NCBI RefSeq assembly: GCF_001014615.2
Contig: NZ_LBCQ02000012.1
Coordinates: forward strand, 1-64,000
Length of the DNA stretch: 64,000 bases
Source: Aquamicrobium sp. LC103
GTDB lineage: Bacteria; Pseudomonadota; Alphaproteobacteria; Rhizobiales; Rhizobiaceae
Reading direction: 5' to 3'
The position numbers and the translations under genes were made by a program. Each line of letters begins with the position of its first letter. Positions within the stretch are counted from its first letter, which is position 1. Below the pieces are notes generated by a model. The model did not search any database. It was given only the letters and a program-made list of their open reading frames with translations, and was not told where the DNA came from. Shown here piece after piece: positions 53,154-62,495 of this stretch.

Positions 53154-54251
53154 ATGGCTTCGGTGACGCTCGAAAACGTCTCGCGTGTATATGGTGCGGT
53201 CACGGCCGTGGACGGCGTCGACCTGAAGATCAGGAGCGGCGAGTTCGTGACGCTGCTCGGCCCCTCGGGCTGCGGCAAGACGACGACGCTGCGCATGGTG
53301 GCTGGCCTGGAGAAGAACACGGGCGGGCGCATCAGCATCGGCGACAATGTCGTCTCCGACGCGGACAGCAACTATTTCGTGCCGTCGGAACGCCGCCGTC
53401 TCGGCATGGTCTTCCAGTCCTATGCGATCTGGCCGCACATGACCGTCTTCGACAATGTCGCCTATCCGCTGCGCATCCGCCGTCGCCCGGCGGCGGAGAT
53501 CAGGGAGCGTGTGATGGGCGCGCTGCGCCTGGTCGAGATGGAACAATATGCGGAACGGCCGTCGCCGGCGCTTTCCGGCGGCCAGCAGCAGCGCGTGGCG
53601 ATCGCGCGCGCGCTCGTCTTCGAGCCCGAGGTGCTGCTTCTCGACGAGCCGCTTTCCAATCTCGACGCGCGGCTGCGCACCCAGATGGGCGACGAGTTCC
53701 GCCAGCTCCAGCAGCGGCTGAAGATCACCGCGCTCTATGTGACACACGACCAGGCGGAGGCGATGGCGCTTTCCGATCGCGTCGTCGTCATGCATGGCGG
53801 CAAGATCCTTCAGGTCGGCGCGCCGGAGGAAATCTACCAGCGGCCGGAAAGCCGGCAGGTCGCGGCCTTCTTCGGCACGCCGAACCTGCTCGCGGCCAAG
53901 GTCAAGGATTGCCGGCCGAATGGTGGCGCCGTCTTCAAATTGTCCGTGGAAGGCCAGGGATGGTCGGGCGAATGCCATGCGGCGACGGAGATGACTAAGG
54001 GCGCCGACGTCACCGTCATGGTGCGGCCCGAAAATCTCCAGGTCTGCGAGGCAGCAAAGGCGAATGGCGGCCTGTCCTGGTCGGGCGAGGTGGTGCAGGC
54101 GATCTTCCGCGGGTCGCACCGCTCGATCGTCGTGAAGACCCCGGCACAGAAGCTCAATGTCGAGGCGTCGTCGCTCGCCGACGTCGGCGTCGGGCGCACC
54201 GTGACCATAGCCGCGCCGCCGGAAGCGGCCTGGGCGGTGTGCAGCGAATAG
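53154..54251 (+). CDS. ABC transporter ATP-binding protein, FbpC/PotA type
   Basis: A 365-residue ATPase with Walker A GPSGCGKTT, Q-loop FQSYAIWPHMT, signature LSGGQQQR, Walker B LLLDEPLSNLD and H-loop VTHDQAEAM; a TOBE domain follows from about residue 285. ATG at 53154 follows GGAAGGAAGAAGATA; an in-frame extension to 53082 was rejected. Last gene of the FAD-oxidoreductase/aconitase X/importer operon, convergent with the LysR gene at 54269. Confidence 0.93.
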   Translation: MASVTLENVSRVYGAVTAVDGVDLKIRSGEFVTLLGPSGCGKTTTLRMVAGLEKNTGGRISIGDNVVSDADSNYFVPSERRRLGMVFQSYAIWPHMTVFDNVAYPLRIRRRPAAEIRERVMGALRLVEMEQYAERPSPALSGGQQQRVAIARALVFEPEVLLLDEPLSNLDARLRTQMGDEFRQLQQRLKITALYVTHDQAEAMALSDRVVVMHGGKILQVGAPEEIYQRPESRQVAAFFGTPNLLAAKVKDCRPNGGAVFKLSVEGQGWSGECHAATEMTKGADVTVMVRPENLQVCEAAKANGGLSWSGEVVQAIFRGSHRSIVVKTPAQKLNVEASSLADVGVGRTVTIAAPPEAAWAVCSE

Positions 54252-54268
54252 TCGAAGCTTTCGCCGGT

Positions 54269-55231
54269 TCAGAAGCCGGGCCGCTTGTGAGACACCTCGG
54301 CGTCGACGATGTCGTACATAGCCTGCGCCGCCGGCGTCAGCTCGCGCCCCGCCATCCGTATCAGCGCATAGGCTTCCACCTCGATGTCGAATGCGATCGG
54401 CAGCTTGGCGATCGCGGCCGGCGCGCCGAAATTCTCCGCGAAGAAATCCGCGACCGCAGTGGAGATCGGCGCGATCGCATTGGTGCGGCTGACGGTCATC
54501 ACCGTCAGCATGAATGACGAGGTGTTGAGCACCTTGCGCGGCAGCGAGATCCCGCGCGCCAGAAGCGTGCTTTCGACGGTCGAACGCAACAGCGTCGCCT
54601 CGAACGGCAGCACCCAGTCGAATTCCGACAGGCGTTCCTCGGCCTGGATCGGTAAGCGCAGGAGGGGATGGCCTTCCCTGACGATCAGGCTGATGGGCTC
54701 GGGGCCGATGAAGCTTGCCTCGAACTGCCGCTTGTCCTGGCCTGTCGGCAATCTGCCGAGATAGAAGTCGAGATTGCCCTGCAGGAGGGCTTCGCCCAGC
54801 ACATCACTCGTGCCGACCTCGATGTTGACCGTGATGCGCGGCATGTCGAGCCGTGCCTGTCGCACGGCGGGCAACATGTGCTCGACCGACGGGCCGGTGA
54901 CCGATCCGATCCGGACCTTGCCGAGCTTGCCGGCGCCGGCCTCCGATAGCTCGCGCTCGGTCTCGTCGATCTCCTGCAGCATGCGCCTTGCGCGGCGTGC
55001 GAGGATCTGACCGGCGGGCGTGAGCTCCACACCCCGGTTCGTGCGTTCGTAGAGCACCGCGCCGGCGATATGGGCGGCTTCGGCGGCAAGCCGGGAGGCC
55101 GCCGGTTGGGAGATGGCGAGGGCCTTCGCGGCGATGCTCATCTGACCCGATTGGGAAAGGGCCGCGAACAGCTTCAGATGACTGAGCTTCAGTCCGCGCC
55201 TGACAAGTCCGGAAACGATCGGCTCCATCAT
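54269..55231 (-). CDS. gbpR: LysR-family regulator, GbpR-like
   Basis: A 320-residue LysR regulator with the HTH set back from the N-terminus (SQSGQMSIAAKALAISQPAASRLAAEAA, about residues 26-53), as in the galactose-binding-protein regulator GbpR of Agrobacterium. It is divergent from the chvE homologue, the same arrangement as gbpR-chvE-gguABC. GbpR activates chvE in response to certain sugars. Two adjacent ATG codons (55231, 55228) are possible starts. Confidence 0.8.
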   Translation of the reverse strand: MMEPIVSGLVRRGLKLSHLKLFAALSQSGQMSIAAKALAISQPAASRLAAEAAHIAGAVLYERTNRGVELTPAGQILARRARRMLQEIDETERELSEAGAGKLGKVRIGSVTGPSVEHMLPAVRQARLDMPRITVNIEVGTSDVLGEALLQGNLDFYLGRLPTGQDKRQFEASFIGPEPISLIVREGHPLLRLPIQAEERLSEFDWVLPFEATLLRSTVESTLLARGISLPRKVLNTSSFMLTVMTVSRTNAIAPISTAVADFFAENFGAPAAIAKLPIAFDIEVEAYALIRMAGRELTPAAQAMYDIVDAEVSHKRPGF

Positions 55232-55260
55232 TCCGCCCCGACATCATCGATGGCCGCGAC

Positions 55261-55287
55261 TATGCCTATTATACCAAAAACTGCATA
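55261..55287. promoter_or_regulatory. Candidate GbpR site between gbpR and chvE
   Basis: TATGC (55261-55265) and GCATA (55283-55287) form an inverted repeat separated by 17 AT-rich bases in the 185-base divergent gap. A TTGACG that could act as a -35 follows at about 55307-55312. The assignment rests on position and symmetry only. Confidence 0.3.
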
Positions 55288-55416
55288 TCAGACTTTAGAA
55301 TCGACATTTGACGCGCATAACAGGCTGGGCAATCCTGCCGCATGCCGCTGGGAGAGGTATTGCGGTTGTCGAGAAGCAACGGGCGCCCGGGCAGGAGCGC
55401 CGAATGGGAGGAAAAG

Positions 55417-56487
55417 ATGAGAATGTGGACGAAGGCCTTGGCCGGTCTGGCCATGGCGGCGACGCTTGTCGCCGGTTCCGTGCAAGCGAATGCGCAGGAC
55501 AAGGGCACGATCGGCATCGCCATGCCGACCAAATCGTCGGCCCGCTGGATCTCGGACGGCAATTCGATGGTCGAGCAGTTCAAGGCGGCCGGCTACGAGA
55601 CCGATCTCCAATATGCCGAGGACGACATTCCGAACCAGCTCGCGCAGATCGAGAACATGATCACCAAGGGCGTCAACGTGCTGGTGATCGCCGCCATCGA
55701 CGGCACCACCCTGTCGAACGCGCTCGAGAACGCGCATGCCGCCGACATCAAGGTGATCGCCTATGATCGCCTCATCCGGGACAGCGAGCATGTCGACTAC
55801 TATGCCACCTTCGACAATTTCAAGGTGGGCGTGCAGCAGGCCAATTCCCTCGTCGCCGGGCTTCAGGAGCGTTTCGGCGAAGGTCCGTACAATGTCGAGC
55901 TGTTCGGCGGCTCGCCGGACGACAACAACGCGTTCTTCTTTTATGATGGCGCGATGTCGGTCCTCCAGCCGATGATCGACGCCGGCAAGGTCAAGGTGCT
56001 TTCCGGCCAGATGGGCATGGACAAGGTCGGCACGCTGCGCTGGGACGGCGCGGTGGCGCAGGCGCGAATGGATAATCTGCTTTCAGCCTATTACACCAAC
56101 GAGCGCGTCCACGGCGTGCTTTCACCTTATGACGGTCTCTCGATCGGCATCCTTTCCTCGCTCAAGGGTGTCGGCTATGGCTCCGGCGACATGGAAATGG
56201 CCATCGTCAGCGGCCAGGACGCGGAAGTTCCGTCGGTGAAATCCATTCTCGCCGGCGAACAGTACTCGACCGTGTTCAAGGATACGCGCGAGCTTGCCCG
56301 TGTCACAGTCGGCATGGTCGACGCGCTGATGGGCGGCGGCGAGCCCGAGATCAACGACACCAAAACCTACAACAACGGTGTCAAGGTCGTGCCGTCCTAC
56401 CTTCTCGAGCCGGTATCGGTCGACAAATCGAACTGGGAGGAGATCCTGGTCGGCAGCGGCTACTACACCAAGGAACAGATCCAGTAA
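55417..56487 (+). CDS. chvE: Multiple-sugar-binding periplasmic protein
   Basis: A 356-residue ChvE-type sugar-binding protein with a Sec signal (residues 1-26, [20 protein letters not shown], cleavage after NAQA-like site). The mature part starts with [19 protein letters not shown] and has the hinge/sugar residues of the galactose/xylose group ([22 protein letters not shown]). In Agrobacterium ChvE feeds GguAB and also signals sugars to VirA. GGGAGGAAAAG precedes ATG 55417. First gene of the plus-strand sugar operon. Confidence 0.9.
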   Translation: MRMWTKALAGLAMAATLVAGSVQANAQDKGTIGIAMPTKSSARWISDGNSMVEQFKAAGYETDLQYAEDDIPNQLAQIENMITKGVNVLVIAAIDGTTLSNALENAHAADIKVIAYDRLIRDSEHVDYYATFDNFKVGVQQANSLVAGLQERFGEGPYNVELFGGSPDDNNAFFFYDGAMSVLQPMIDAGKVKVLSGQMGMDKVGTLRWDGAVAQARMDNLLSAYYTNERVHGVLSPYDGLSIGILSSLKGVGYGSGDMEMAIVSGQDAEVPSVKSILAGEQYSTVFKDTRELARVTVGMVDALMGGGEPEINDTKTYNNGVKVVPSYLLEPVSVDKSNWEEILVGSGYYTKEQIQ

Positions 56488-56499
56488 GAGGCCTCGCGG

Positions 56500-56524
56500 C
56501 CGCCGACGCCATCGACGCCGGCGG
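56500..56524 (+). terminator. Weak intercistronic hairpin after chvE
   Basis: CCGCCG (56500-56505) pairs with CGGCGG (56519-56524) in the 58-base gap between chvE and gguA. It is shorter than the hairpins after the other binding-protein genes but in the same position. Confidence 0.35.
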
Positions 56525-56545
56525 TCTCCGGTTCGGGATGTTTCC

Positions 56546-58087
56546 ATGGACGCAATTCTGGAAATGCGCCGTATTTCGAAGCGCTTTCCCGGCGTGAAGG
56601 CGCTGGACGAGGTCAATCTCAGCGTCGAACGCGGCGAAATTCACGCGCTTGTCGGGGAGAACGGGGCCGGCAAGTCGACCCTCATGAAGATATTGAGCGG
56701 TGTCTATCCGCATGGCGACTATGACGGCGAGATCGTCTACGAGAGTCAGCCGGCGGCCTTCCGCGGCATCGCCGACAGCGAGCGGGCCGGCATCATCATC
56801 ATCCATCAGGAACTGGCGCTGGTGCCGCTCCTGTCGATCGCCGAAAACCTGTTTCTCGGCAACGAGATCGCCAGACGTGGGGTGATCGACTGGCCCGAAA
56901 CGTTCTCGCGCACCGAGGCCCTGTTGCGCAAGGTCGGCCTCAAGGAGCCGCCGACGGCCTTGGTCGATACGCTCGGGGTGGGTAAGCAGCAGCTCGTGGA
57001 GATCGCCAAGGCACTGTCGAAGGACGTGAAGCTGCTGATCCTCGACGAGCCGACGGCGGCGCTGCAGGAGCGCGACGCCGACGCATTGCTCGAACTGCTT
57101 CTCGAACTCAAGGAGCACGGGATCACGTCGATCCTCATCTCGCACAAGCTCAACGAGATCGGGCGCGTCGCCGACAAGATCACGGTGCTGCGCGACGGCA
57201 TGGTCGTCTCCACGCTCGACTGCCATGAGCGCGAGGTGAGCGAGGAACACATCATCCGCGACATGGTGGGCCGCGACATGGCGCATCGCTATCCGGAGCG
57301 GGTGCCCAGGATCGGCAACACGCTGCTCGAAGTAAGCAACTGGAACGTGACCCACCCGCTGCACGCCGACCGGCGGGTCATCCGCGATGCGAGCATCAGC
57401 GTGGCCGCCGGCGAGGTGGTGGGGATCGCGGGGCTGATGGGCTCGGGACGGACCGAATTCGCCATGAGCCTCTTCGGCCGGAGCTACGGCCGGAACATTT
57501 CCGGATCGGTCAAGCTCAACGGCCGCGAGGTGGATGTCTCGACCGTGGAGCGGGCGATCGGCAGCGGACTTGCCTATGTCACCGAGGACCGCAAGGCGCT
57601 CGGCCTCGTCCTCGAGGAGAATATCCTGCGCAACATCACGCTCGCCAATCTCGGCGACGTTTCGAAGAACGGCGTGGTCGACGACGCGGCCGAGCGCCAG
57701 GTGGCCGAGGACTATCGCCGCACGCTCGGCATCCGCACACCGAGCATCTTCCAGAAGGTGATGAACCTTTCGGGCGGCAACCAGCAGAAGGTCGTGCTCA
57801 GCAAATGGCTCTTCGCGGGGCCGCAGGTGCTGATCCTCGACGAGCCGACACGCGGTATCGACGTCGGCGCGAAGTTCGAAATCTACGGCATCATCAACCG
57901 GCTGGCCGATCAGGGCAAGGGCGTGATCATGATCTCCTCCGAAATGCCGGAACTGCTGGGAATGTGCGACCGCATCTGCGTCATGCGCGAGGGCGCGATC
58001 GTCGGCGACCTGCCGGCGGCCGAGGCGAACCAGGAAAGGATCATGGCAATGATCGTGAAGGGGCAGGAGGGGCGGCAGTGGCATTGA
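56546..58087 (+). CDS. gguA: Sugar ABC transporter ATPase, double domain
   Basis: A 513-residue CUT2-family ATPase with two nucleotide-binding halves. The first has Walker [10 protein letters not shown] and [11 protein letters not shown]. The second has the degenerate Walker [10 protein letters not shown] normal for this family, and signature NLSGGNQQK with [15 protein letters not shown] at 56546 is the family start ([20 protein letters not shown]). It matches GguA/MmsA/XylG-type proteins and lies between chvE and the permease, whose GTG start overlaps its 3' end. Confidence 0.92.
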   Translation: MDAILEMRRISKRFPGVKALDEVNLSVERGEIHALVGENGAGKSTLMKILSGVYPHGDYDGEIVYESQPAAFRGIADSERAGIIIIHQELALVPLLSIAENLFLGNEIARRGVIDWPETFSRTEALLRKVGLKEPPTALVDTLGVGKQQLVEIAKALSKDVKLLILDEPTAALQERDADALLELLLELKEHGITSILISHKLNEIGRVADKITVLRDGMVVSTLDCHEREVSEEHIIRDMVGRDMAHRYPERVPRIGNTLLEVSNWNVTHPLHADRRVIRDASISVAAGEVVGIAGLMGSGRTEFAMSLFGRSYGRNISGSVKLNGREVDVSTVERAIGSGLAYVTEDRKALGLVLEENILRNITLANLGDVSKNGVVDDAAERQVAEDYRRTLGIRTPSIFQKVMNLSGGNQQKVVLSKWLFAGPQVLILDEPTRGIDVGAKFEIYGIINRLADQGKGVIMISSEMPELLGMCDRICVMREGAIVGDLPAAEANQERIMAMIVKGQEGRQWH

Positions 58088-59274
58088 CCAAGAGCGCGGC
58101 GGAAACGCCCAGGTCGTCCGCGGCGCGGTATCTTTCCAATCATCTGCGCGAATACGGGATGCTGCTGGCGCTTGTCGTCATCATGATCTTCTTCCAGATC
58201 GTGACCGACGGCACGCTCATGCGCCCGGTCAACATCACCAATCTGTTCCTTCAGAACAGCTACATCATCATCATGGCGCTCGGCATGCTGCTGGTGATCG
58301 TGTCGGGCCATATCGACCTCTCCGTGGGATCGGTGGTCGGCTTCGTCGGCGCGCTGGCCGCGATCATGCTCGTCCATTGGCAGTTGCCGACATTCGTGGT
58401 CATCCCCGCCTGCCTCCTCGTCGGCATTCTCATCGGCGCCGCACAGGGCTATTGGGTGGCCTATTGGCGCATTCCGTCCTTCATCGTCACGCTCGCGGGC
58501 ATGCTCGTCTTCAGGGGGCTTAGCCTGTGGATTCTCCAGGGGCAGTCGGTCGGCCCGTTCCCCCGCAATTTTCAAGCGCTCAGCACCGGTTTCGTTCCCG
58601 ACCTGTTCGGCGTCGACAAGCCGAACCTGACCGCGCTGCTGCTGGGTTTGGTCGCTGCCGGCACGATCCTATTCATGGCCGCCCGCTCGCGAAAGAGACA
58701 TCAGAAATTCGGCATGGAGGAGGAGCCATTCGGCTTCTTCATCGCCCGCAACGGCCTCATCGCGCTCGCCATTATCTACATCTCATACCTGCTTTCGACC
58801 TATCGCGGCTTGCCGAACGTATTGATCACGATGGCGATCCTGACGGCCATCTACGCCTTCCTGACCAAGAGCACGACGATCGGGCGCAGGATCTACGCTC
58901 TCGGCGGCAACGAGAAGGCGGCGAAGCTCTCCGGCATCAATACCGAGCGACTGACCTTCCTGGCCTTCGTCAACATGGGCATGCTGGCGGCGCTTGCCGG
59001 CCTGATCTTCGCCGCGCGTCTCAACACGGCGACGCCGAAGGCCGGCGTCTCCTTCGAGCTCGACGTGATCGCGGCCGTCTTCATCGGCGGGGCGTCGATG
59101 TCAGGCGGCGTGGGCAAGATCATCGGCGCGGTCGTCGGTGCCTGCATCATGGGCGTCATGAACAACGGCATGTCGATACTGGGTATCGGCATCGACTATC
59201 AGCAGGTCATCAAAGGCCTGGTGCTGCTCGCCGCCGTCATCTTCGACGTCTACAACAAGAACAAGCAGACCTGA
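58078..59274 (+). CDS. gguB: Sugar ABC transporter permease, GTG start
   Basis: A 398-residue CUT2 permease with about ten hydrophobic segments; the motifs [21 protein letters not shown] and [19 protein letters not shown] are typical of RbsC/XylH/GguB. The GTG at 58078 has GGAGGGG upstream and overlaps gguA by ten bases. A central hydrophilic insert ([17 protein letters not shown]) matches the longer XylH/GguB subgroup. It transports the sugars delivered by the ChvE homologue. Confidence 0.92.
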   Translation: MALTKSAAETPRSSAARYLSNHLREYGMLLALVVIMIFFQIVTDGTLMRPVNITNLFLQNSYIIIMALGMLLVIVSGHIDLSVGSVVGFVGALAAIMLVHWQLPTFVVIPACLLVGILIGAAQGYWVAYWRIPSFIVTLAGMLVFRGLSLWILQGQSVGPFPRNFQALSTGFVPDLFGVDKPNLTALLLGLVAAGTILFMAARSRKRHQKFGMEEEPFGFFIARNGLIALAIIYISYLLSTYRGLPNVLITMAILTAIYAFLTKSTTIGRRIYALGGNEKAAKLSGINTERLTFLAFVNMGMLAALAGLIFAARLNTATPKAGVSFELDVIAAVFIGGASMSGGVGKIIGAVVGACIMGVMNNGMSILGIGIDYQQVIKGLVLLAAVIFDVYNKNKQT

Positions 59275-59288
59275 AGGGAACCGCGGGC

Positions 59289-60260
59289 TTGCTGATTTCG
59301 CAGATACGAGGCGCGACCGGCGACTTGTGCGTTATCGTGCGCGAAGGCAGCGAGGCCTATGTCGTTCGCGACGCCGGCAGCGTCTATCGCCTGACGGTGG
59401 AGGCGGCACGCAGCGGTGCGCGGCTGGCGGCGAGAATCCATGAGCTCGGGCTTGGTGAAGCGGTTGATCTGGAGGCGGTCTACGAGGAGGGACGTGTTCT
59501 GCTGCCGATCACCCATCCCGATCCGGCCCGCATGCACCTGGCCGGTTCCGGACGCCTGCATCCCGCCGCATCCGAAATGGGCGAGGCGGCAGTGGCGGTT
59601 TCGAGACAGGTGCCGTCTTCACGGCGGGGGAAAGGAACAACGCCGGGCCGCCCGACCAATGCGCAACCAGCCTGGTTCTACAGGGGCAACGGATATTCCG
59701 CCATCGCGCCCGGAGCGCCGTTTGCTTCGCCCTCATTGCCGGGAAGAGGCGGCGGAGAGCCGGAGATCGCGGGCATATACGTGATCGGCGACGACGGAAC
59801 GCCGTTCCGTCTCGGCTTTGCTCTTGCGAACGGGTTCTTCGGTCATGCCGACCAACGCGCCGAATCTCCTGATCTGGCCTCCTCGGAGCCCCGGCCGAGT
59901 TCGTTCGGCCCGGAAATCCTCGTGGGCGACCTTCCGGCCGATATTCGCGGCGTCTTGCGCGTTCTGCGCGGAGGAAGGGCGCTTTTGGAAGAGCCGTTTC
60001 GCTCCGGCGAAACCAGCATGTTGCATTCGATAGCCGATCTCGAGCGCAACCATTTCAGGCACGATCTCTTCCGCCAGCCGGGCGACCTGCACATTCATCT
60101 GTTCGGCGCGGCGGCGGGCTCGTTTGCGGATGATTTGCGCGCCAGGGAAGGGGACGTTTTCGAGATCGCCGCGCCGGATTTCGGTCTGCCGCTGCGCAAT
60201 CCATTCGCCGTTTCCGCTTCCATGGAAAACATGCGGGCGCCGCGTGTGGCGACGCTATAG
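59289..60260 (+). CDS. gguC: GguC-family (AraD1/FAH-like) protein, TTG start
   Basis: A 323-residue GguC-type protein of the fumarylacetoacetate-hydrolase-like superfamily, in its normal place after gguB. Features are PAWFYRGNGYSAIAPGAPF near the middle, PEIAGIYVIGDDG, and SFGPEILVGDLPADIRG. Members may act as sugar-acid dehydratases (AraD1, L-arabonate route). The start is most likely TTG at 59289, with AAGGGAA upstream, giving MLISQIRGATG; no suitable ATG exists until well inside the fold. It probably processes a sugar acid derived from the imported sugar. Confidence 0.82.
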   Translation: MLISQIRGATGDLCVIVREGSEAYVVRDAGSVYRLTVEAARSGARLAARIHELGLGEAVDLEAVYEEGRVLLPITHPDPARMHLAGSGRLHPAASEMGEAAVAVSRQVPSSRRGKGTTPGRPTNAQPAWFYRGNGYSAIAPGAPFASPSLPGRGGGEPEIAGIYVIGDDGTPFRLGFALANGFFGHADQRAESPDLASSEPRPSSFGPEILVGDLPADIRGVLRVLRGGRALLEEPFRSGETSMLHSIADLERNHFRHDLFRQPGDLHIHLFGAAAGSFADDLRAREGDVFEIAAPDFGLPLRNPFAVSASMENMRAPRVATL

Positions 60261-60271
60261 CGCGTCGCTCG

Positions 60272-60691
60272 TTATCGCCGACGGGTGAGCACGACGCCTG
60301 CCAGGATCAGGATCACGCCGAGCGAGCTTGCCCAAAGCGTCTGCGACGCGGAGCGGAACAGGTCCAGTATCACGCCTGAAACCATCTGGCCGCCGATGAC
60401 GAGAAGCGCGGTGTTGACCGCGCCGATGCGGGGGATCAGCCAACTCCCGGCCGCCACGAAGACGACGCCTATGGGGCCGCCGAAATAGGCGAGCCAGGGG
60501 GCCTCGAAGGCACCGGGAGGGATCAGCCCTCCGGCAACGAGTCCTGCCGCGGTCAGTGCGACGAAGCCGACGAGATGGTTCCAGAAGGAAGCGATGAGGG
60601 GCGAGGTGGAAAGGCTGAGCCGCCCGTTGATCTGGCGGCTAACTCCCACGAGGACGCCGGCGAGCGCGGCAAAGAGGATCGACAGCGTCAT
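60272..60691 (-). CDS. DMT-superfamily (DUF606/YdcZ) transporter half B
   Basis: A 139-residue membrane protein with four or five helices (TLSILFAALAGVLVGVSRQING; VLILAGVV at the end). It belongs to the DUF606 group, small inner-membrane proteins that are usually encoded as pairs. Its ATG overlaps the stop of the partner gene (ATGA), so a heterodimer is likely. It is convergent with gguC. Substrate unknown; export of a metabolite is the usual guess for the superfamily. Confidence 0.8.
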   Translation of the reverse strand: MTLSILFAALAGVLVGVSRQINGRLSLSTSPLIASFWNHLVGFVALTAAGLVAGGLIPPGAFEAPWLAYFGGPIGVVFVAAGSWLIPRIGAVNTALLVIGGQMVSGVILDLFRSASQTLWASSLGVILILAGVVLTRRR

Positions 60692-61173
60692 ATGGCGCCT
60701 GCCCCGGAGAGGATGATCAGGGTGCTGCCTGCGAGGATGAGCCCCAGCGCGGCAAGGTCGTTCATGCGCGGCCGCCGCACCGGCAAGCCGAACAGTCCCC
60801 AGCGATCGGCCGCGAGGCTGAAGACCACCTGTCCCGCGAGCCCCAGCGCCAGCGTGCCGGAAAGGGCGAGCGGCGAATTCACCGTAATGGCGGTCAACAT
60901 GACCGTGACGGCGCCGGAAATGCCTCCGAGATAGGCCCACAGCGGCGCGCGGCCATATGGGCCCCGGTCGCCGCGACTGCGGCGATGAAGAAGCCCCAGC
61001 AGAACGATCGCGGCAACGGTTCCCGTGCCATGCGCGCTCCAGGAGGCGAACAATGCGTTGCCATGCAGACCCAATTCGCCGTTGAAATGAACCATGAGCG
61101 TCAGCAGGCCACCGGTGCCGAAGGCGGCCAGCAAATGGAGCGGGTTGGGGCGGTGAATGGCGGGAGCGGTCAC
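60688..61173 (-). CDS. DMT-superfamily (DUF606/YdcZ) transporter half A
   Basis: A 161-residue membrane protein with four or five helices. NGELGLHGNALFASWSAHGTGTV matches the N-terminal repeat of DUF606 proteins, and ends with LILAGSTLIILSG. It precedes its partner in a two-gene operon with four-base overlap. The partner's SRQINGRLSLSTSPLIASFWNH shows the same repeat, so both come from one duplicated unit. Confidence 0.8.
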   Translation of the reverse strand: MTAPAIHRPNPLHLLAAFGTGGLLTLMVHFNGELGLHGNALFASWSAHGTGTVAAIVLLGLLHRRSRGDRGPYGRAPLWAYLGGISGAVTVMLTAITVNSPLALSGTLALGLAGQVVFSLAADRWGLFGLPVRRPRMNDLAALGLILAGSTLIILSGAGAI

Positions 61174-61484
61174 GCGGTTTTCTTCCTGGAATCAAAATCG
61201 CATCCGTAATCAACCTGCCACGATCGGCGGCACGGGAGAATTCCCGAGCTTTCAAGACGACAATCCGCGGAGCATTTTTCCTGGACAAGGCCAGTGGGGA
61301 ACTTCATTGGTCCAACCATTGGTGAGGCTGCGGTCAAAAAAGTATCAGTCATACGCGGGAATCGTGGTGGCACGCCGCTGGTCCGCTGGCTATGGTTCTC
61401 CAGTCACAAGCCCGAAGGGAATATCGGGCCGACGGGAAGAACGAACTTGCGGTGCGTTCCGCCGCTACGTTCGGGAGGAACAGG
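61174..61484. promoter_or_regulatory. Divergent region between the DMT pair and the AraC gene
   Basis: A 311-base gap without a supported gene. A direct repeat CATTGGT occurs at 61305-61311 and again at 61317-61323, spaced one helical turn apart, the form of an AraC-family operator. AT-rich sequence follows near 61333-61360. No other structure is seen. Confidence 0.35.
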
Positions 61485-62366
61485 ATGGAACCCGACCTCG
61501 AGCTGGTCCAGATTCGACGCGGTGAATCCTTCACGGCCTGGTCGCACGGCTACCCCTTCCATACGGTGCGCTGGCATTTTCATCCCGAATACGAGCTTCA
61601 CCTGGTGGTTTCCACCAGCGGCCGCTATTTCGTCGGCGATTTCATCGGCGAGTTCGAGCCCGGCAATCTCGTGCTCACCGGTCCGAACCTTCCGCATAAT
61701 TGGGTGAGCGACGTCCCGGAGGGTTCCAGCGTTCCGCTGAGGGGACGTATCATCCAGTTCAGCGAATGCTTCATAGACGACGCCATGAAAGCGCTGCCCG
61801 AGCTTGCCGCGCTCGGCCCGCTGCTTCAGTCGGCGCGGCGCGGCGTGTTGTTTTCGGAAGAGACGGGCCGCGAAATCTGGCCGCTGATGGCCGCTCTGAT
61901 GGAGGCCCAGGGCATCCGCCGCCTCGAGCTGTTCATGGCGATCGCAGGGATTCTCGGTCATGCGCAGGGCGCCCGGACGCTGGCGAGCCCCAACTATCTG
62001 CCCGACCCGTCGGGCTACATGTCGGCGGGAATGAACAAGGCGCTCGGCCATATTCGCCACAACCTGACCCAGCCGTTCGACGAGACGGACCTGGCCGCGA
62101 TCGCAGGCCAGTCAACCAGCGCGTTTTCCCGCGCGTTCCGCCGCCACACGGGCATGTCGCTGGTGCAATATGTCAAGCGGCTGCGCATCAACCTCGCCTG
62201 CCAGATCCTGATGAGCGACGAGGAGGCCTCGATCGCCGATATCTGCTACGAGGTCGGCTTCAACAATCTCTCGAATTTCAACCGTCAGTTCCTGGCCGAG
62301 AAGGGCATGCCGCCCTCGCGGTTCCGACGGCTACTTGCGGAAAACATCGACGCGATGCGCGCTTGA
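61485..62366 (+). CDS. AraC-family regulator with cupin ligand domain
   Basis: A 293-residue AraC/XylS regulator: an N-terminal cupin-like sensor (HTVRWHFHPEYELHLVV, with metal/sugar-type histidines) and the C-terminal double HTH from about residue 190 (DLAAIAGQSTSAFSRAFRRHTG; SIADICYEVGFNNLSNFNRQF). GGGAGGAACAGG precedes ATG 61485; the upstream in-frame ATG at 61392 lacks a site. It lies 129 bases before the sugar-binding protein gene in the same direction and probably controls that importer. Confidence 0.9.
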   Translation: MEPDLELVQIRRGESFTAWSHGYPFHTVRWHFHPEYELHLVVSTSGRYFVGDFIGEFEPGNLVLTGPNLPHNWVSDVPEGSSVPLRGRIIQFSECFIDDAMKALPELAALGPLLQSARRGVLFSEETGREIWPLMAALMEAQGIRRLELFMAIAGILGHAQGARTLASPNYLPDPSGYMSAGMNKALGHIRHNLTQPFDETDLAAIAGQSTSAFSRAFRRHTGMSLVQYVKRLRINLACQILMSDEEASIADICYEVGFNNLSNFNRQFLAEKGMPPSRFRRLLAENIDAMRA

Positions 62367-62495
62367 GGAAGGAGGCAGGGAGGAGAGGTCATCGCTGAGA
62401 ACAGTGCGACGAAGCAACAACGGCAAGGCCTTGGCCGATCGTCTGGCACCGGGACCTGCCACCAATCGTTCCTTTATGGAAATGGAGGAGATCAG

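Noticed and set aside
56381-58084. Minus-strand open frame of 567 codons opposite gguA
   Set aside because: Antisense shadow; His/Asp/Arg-rich, without recognisable domain.
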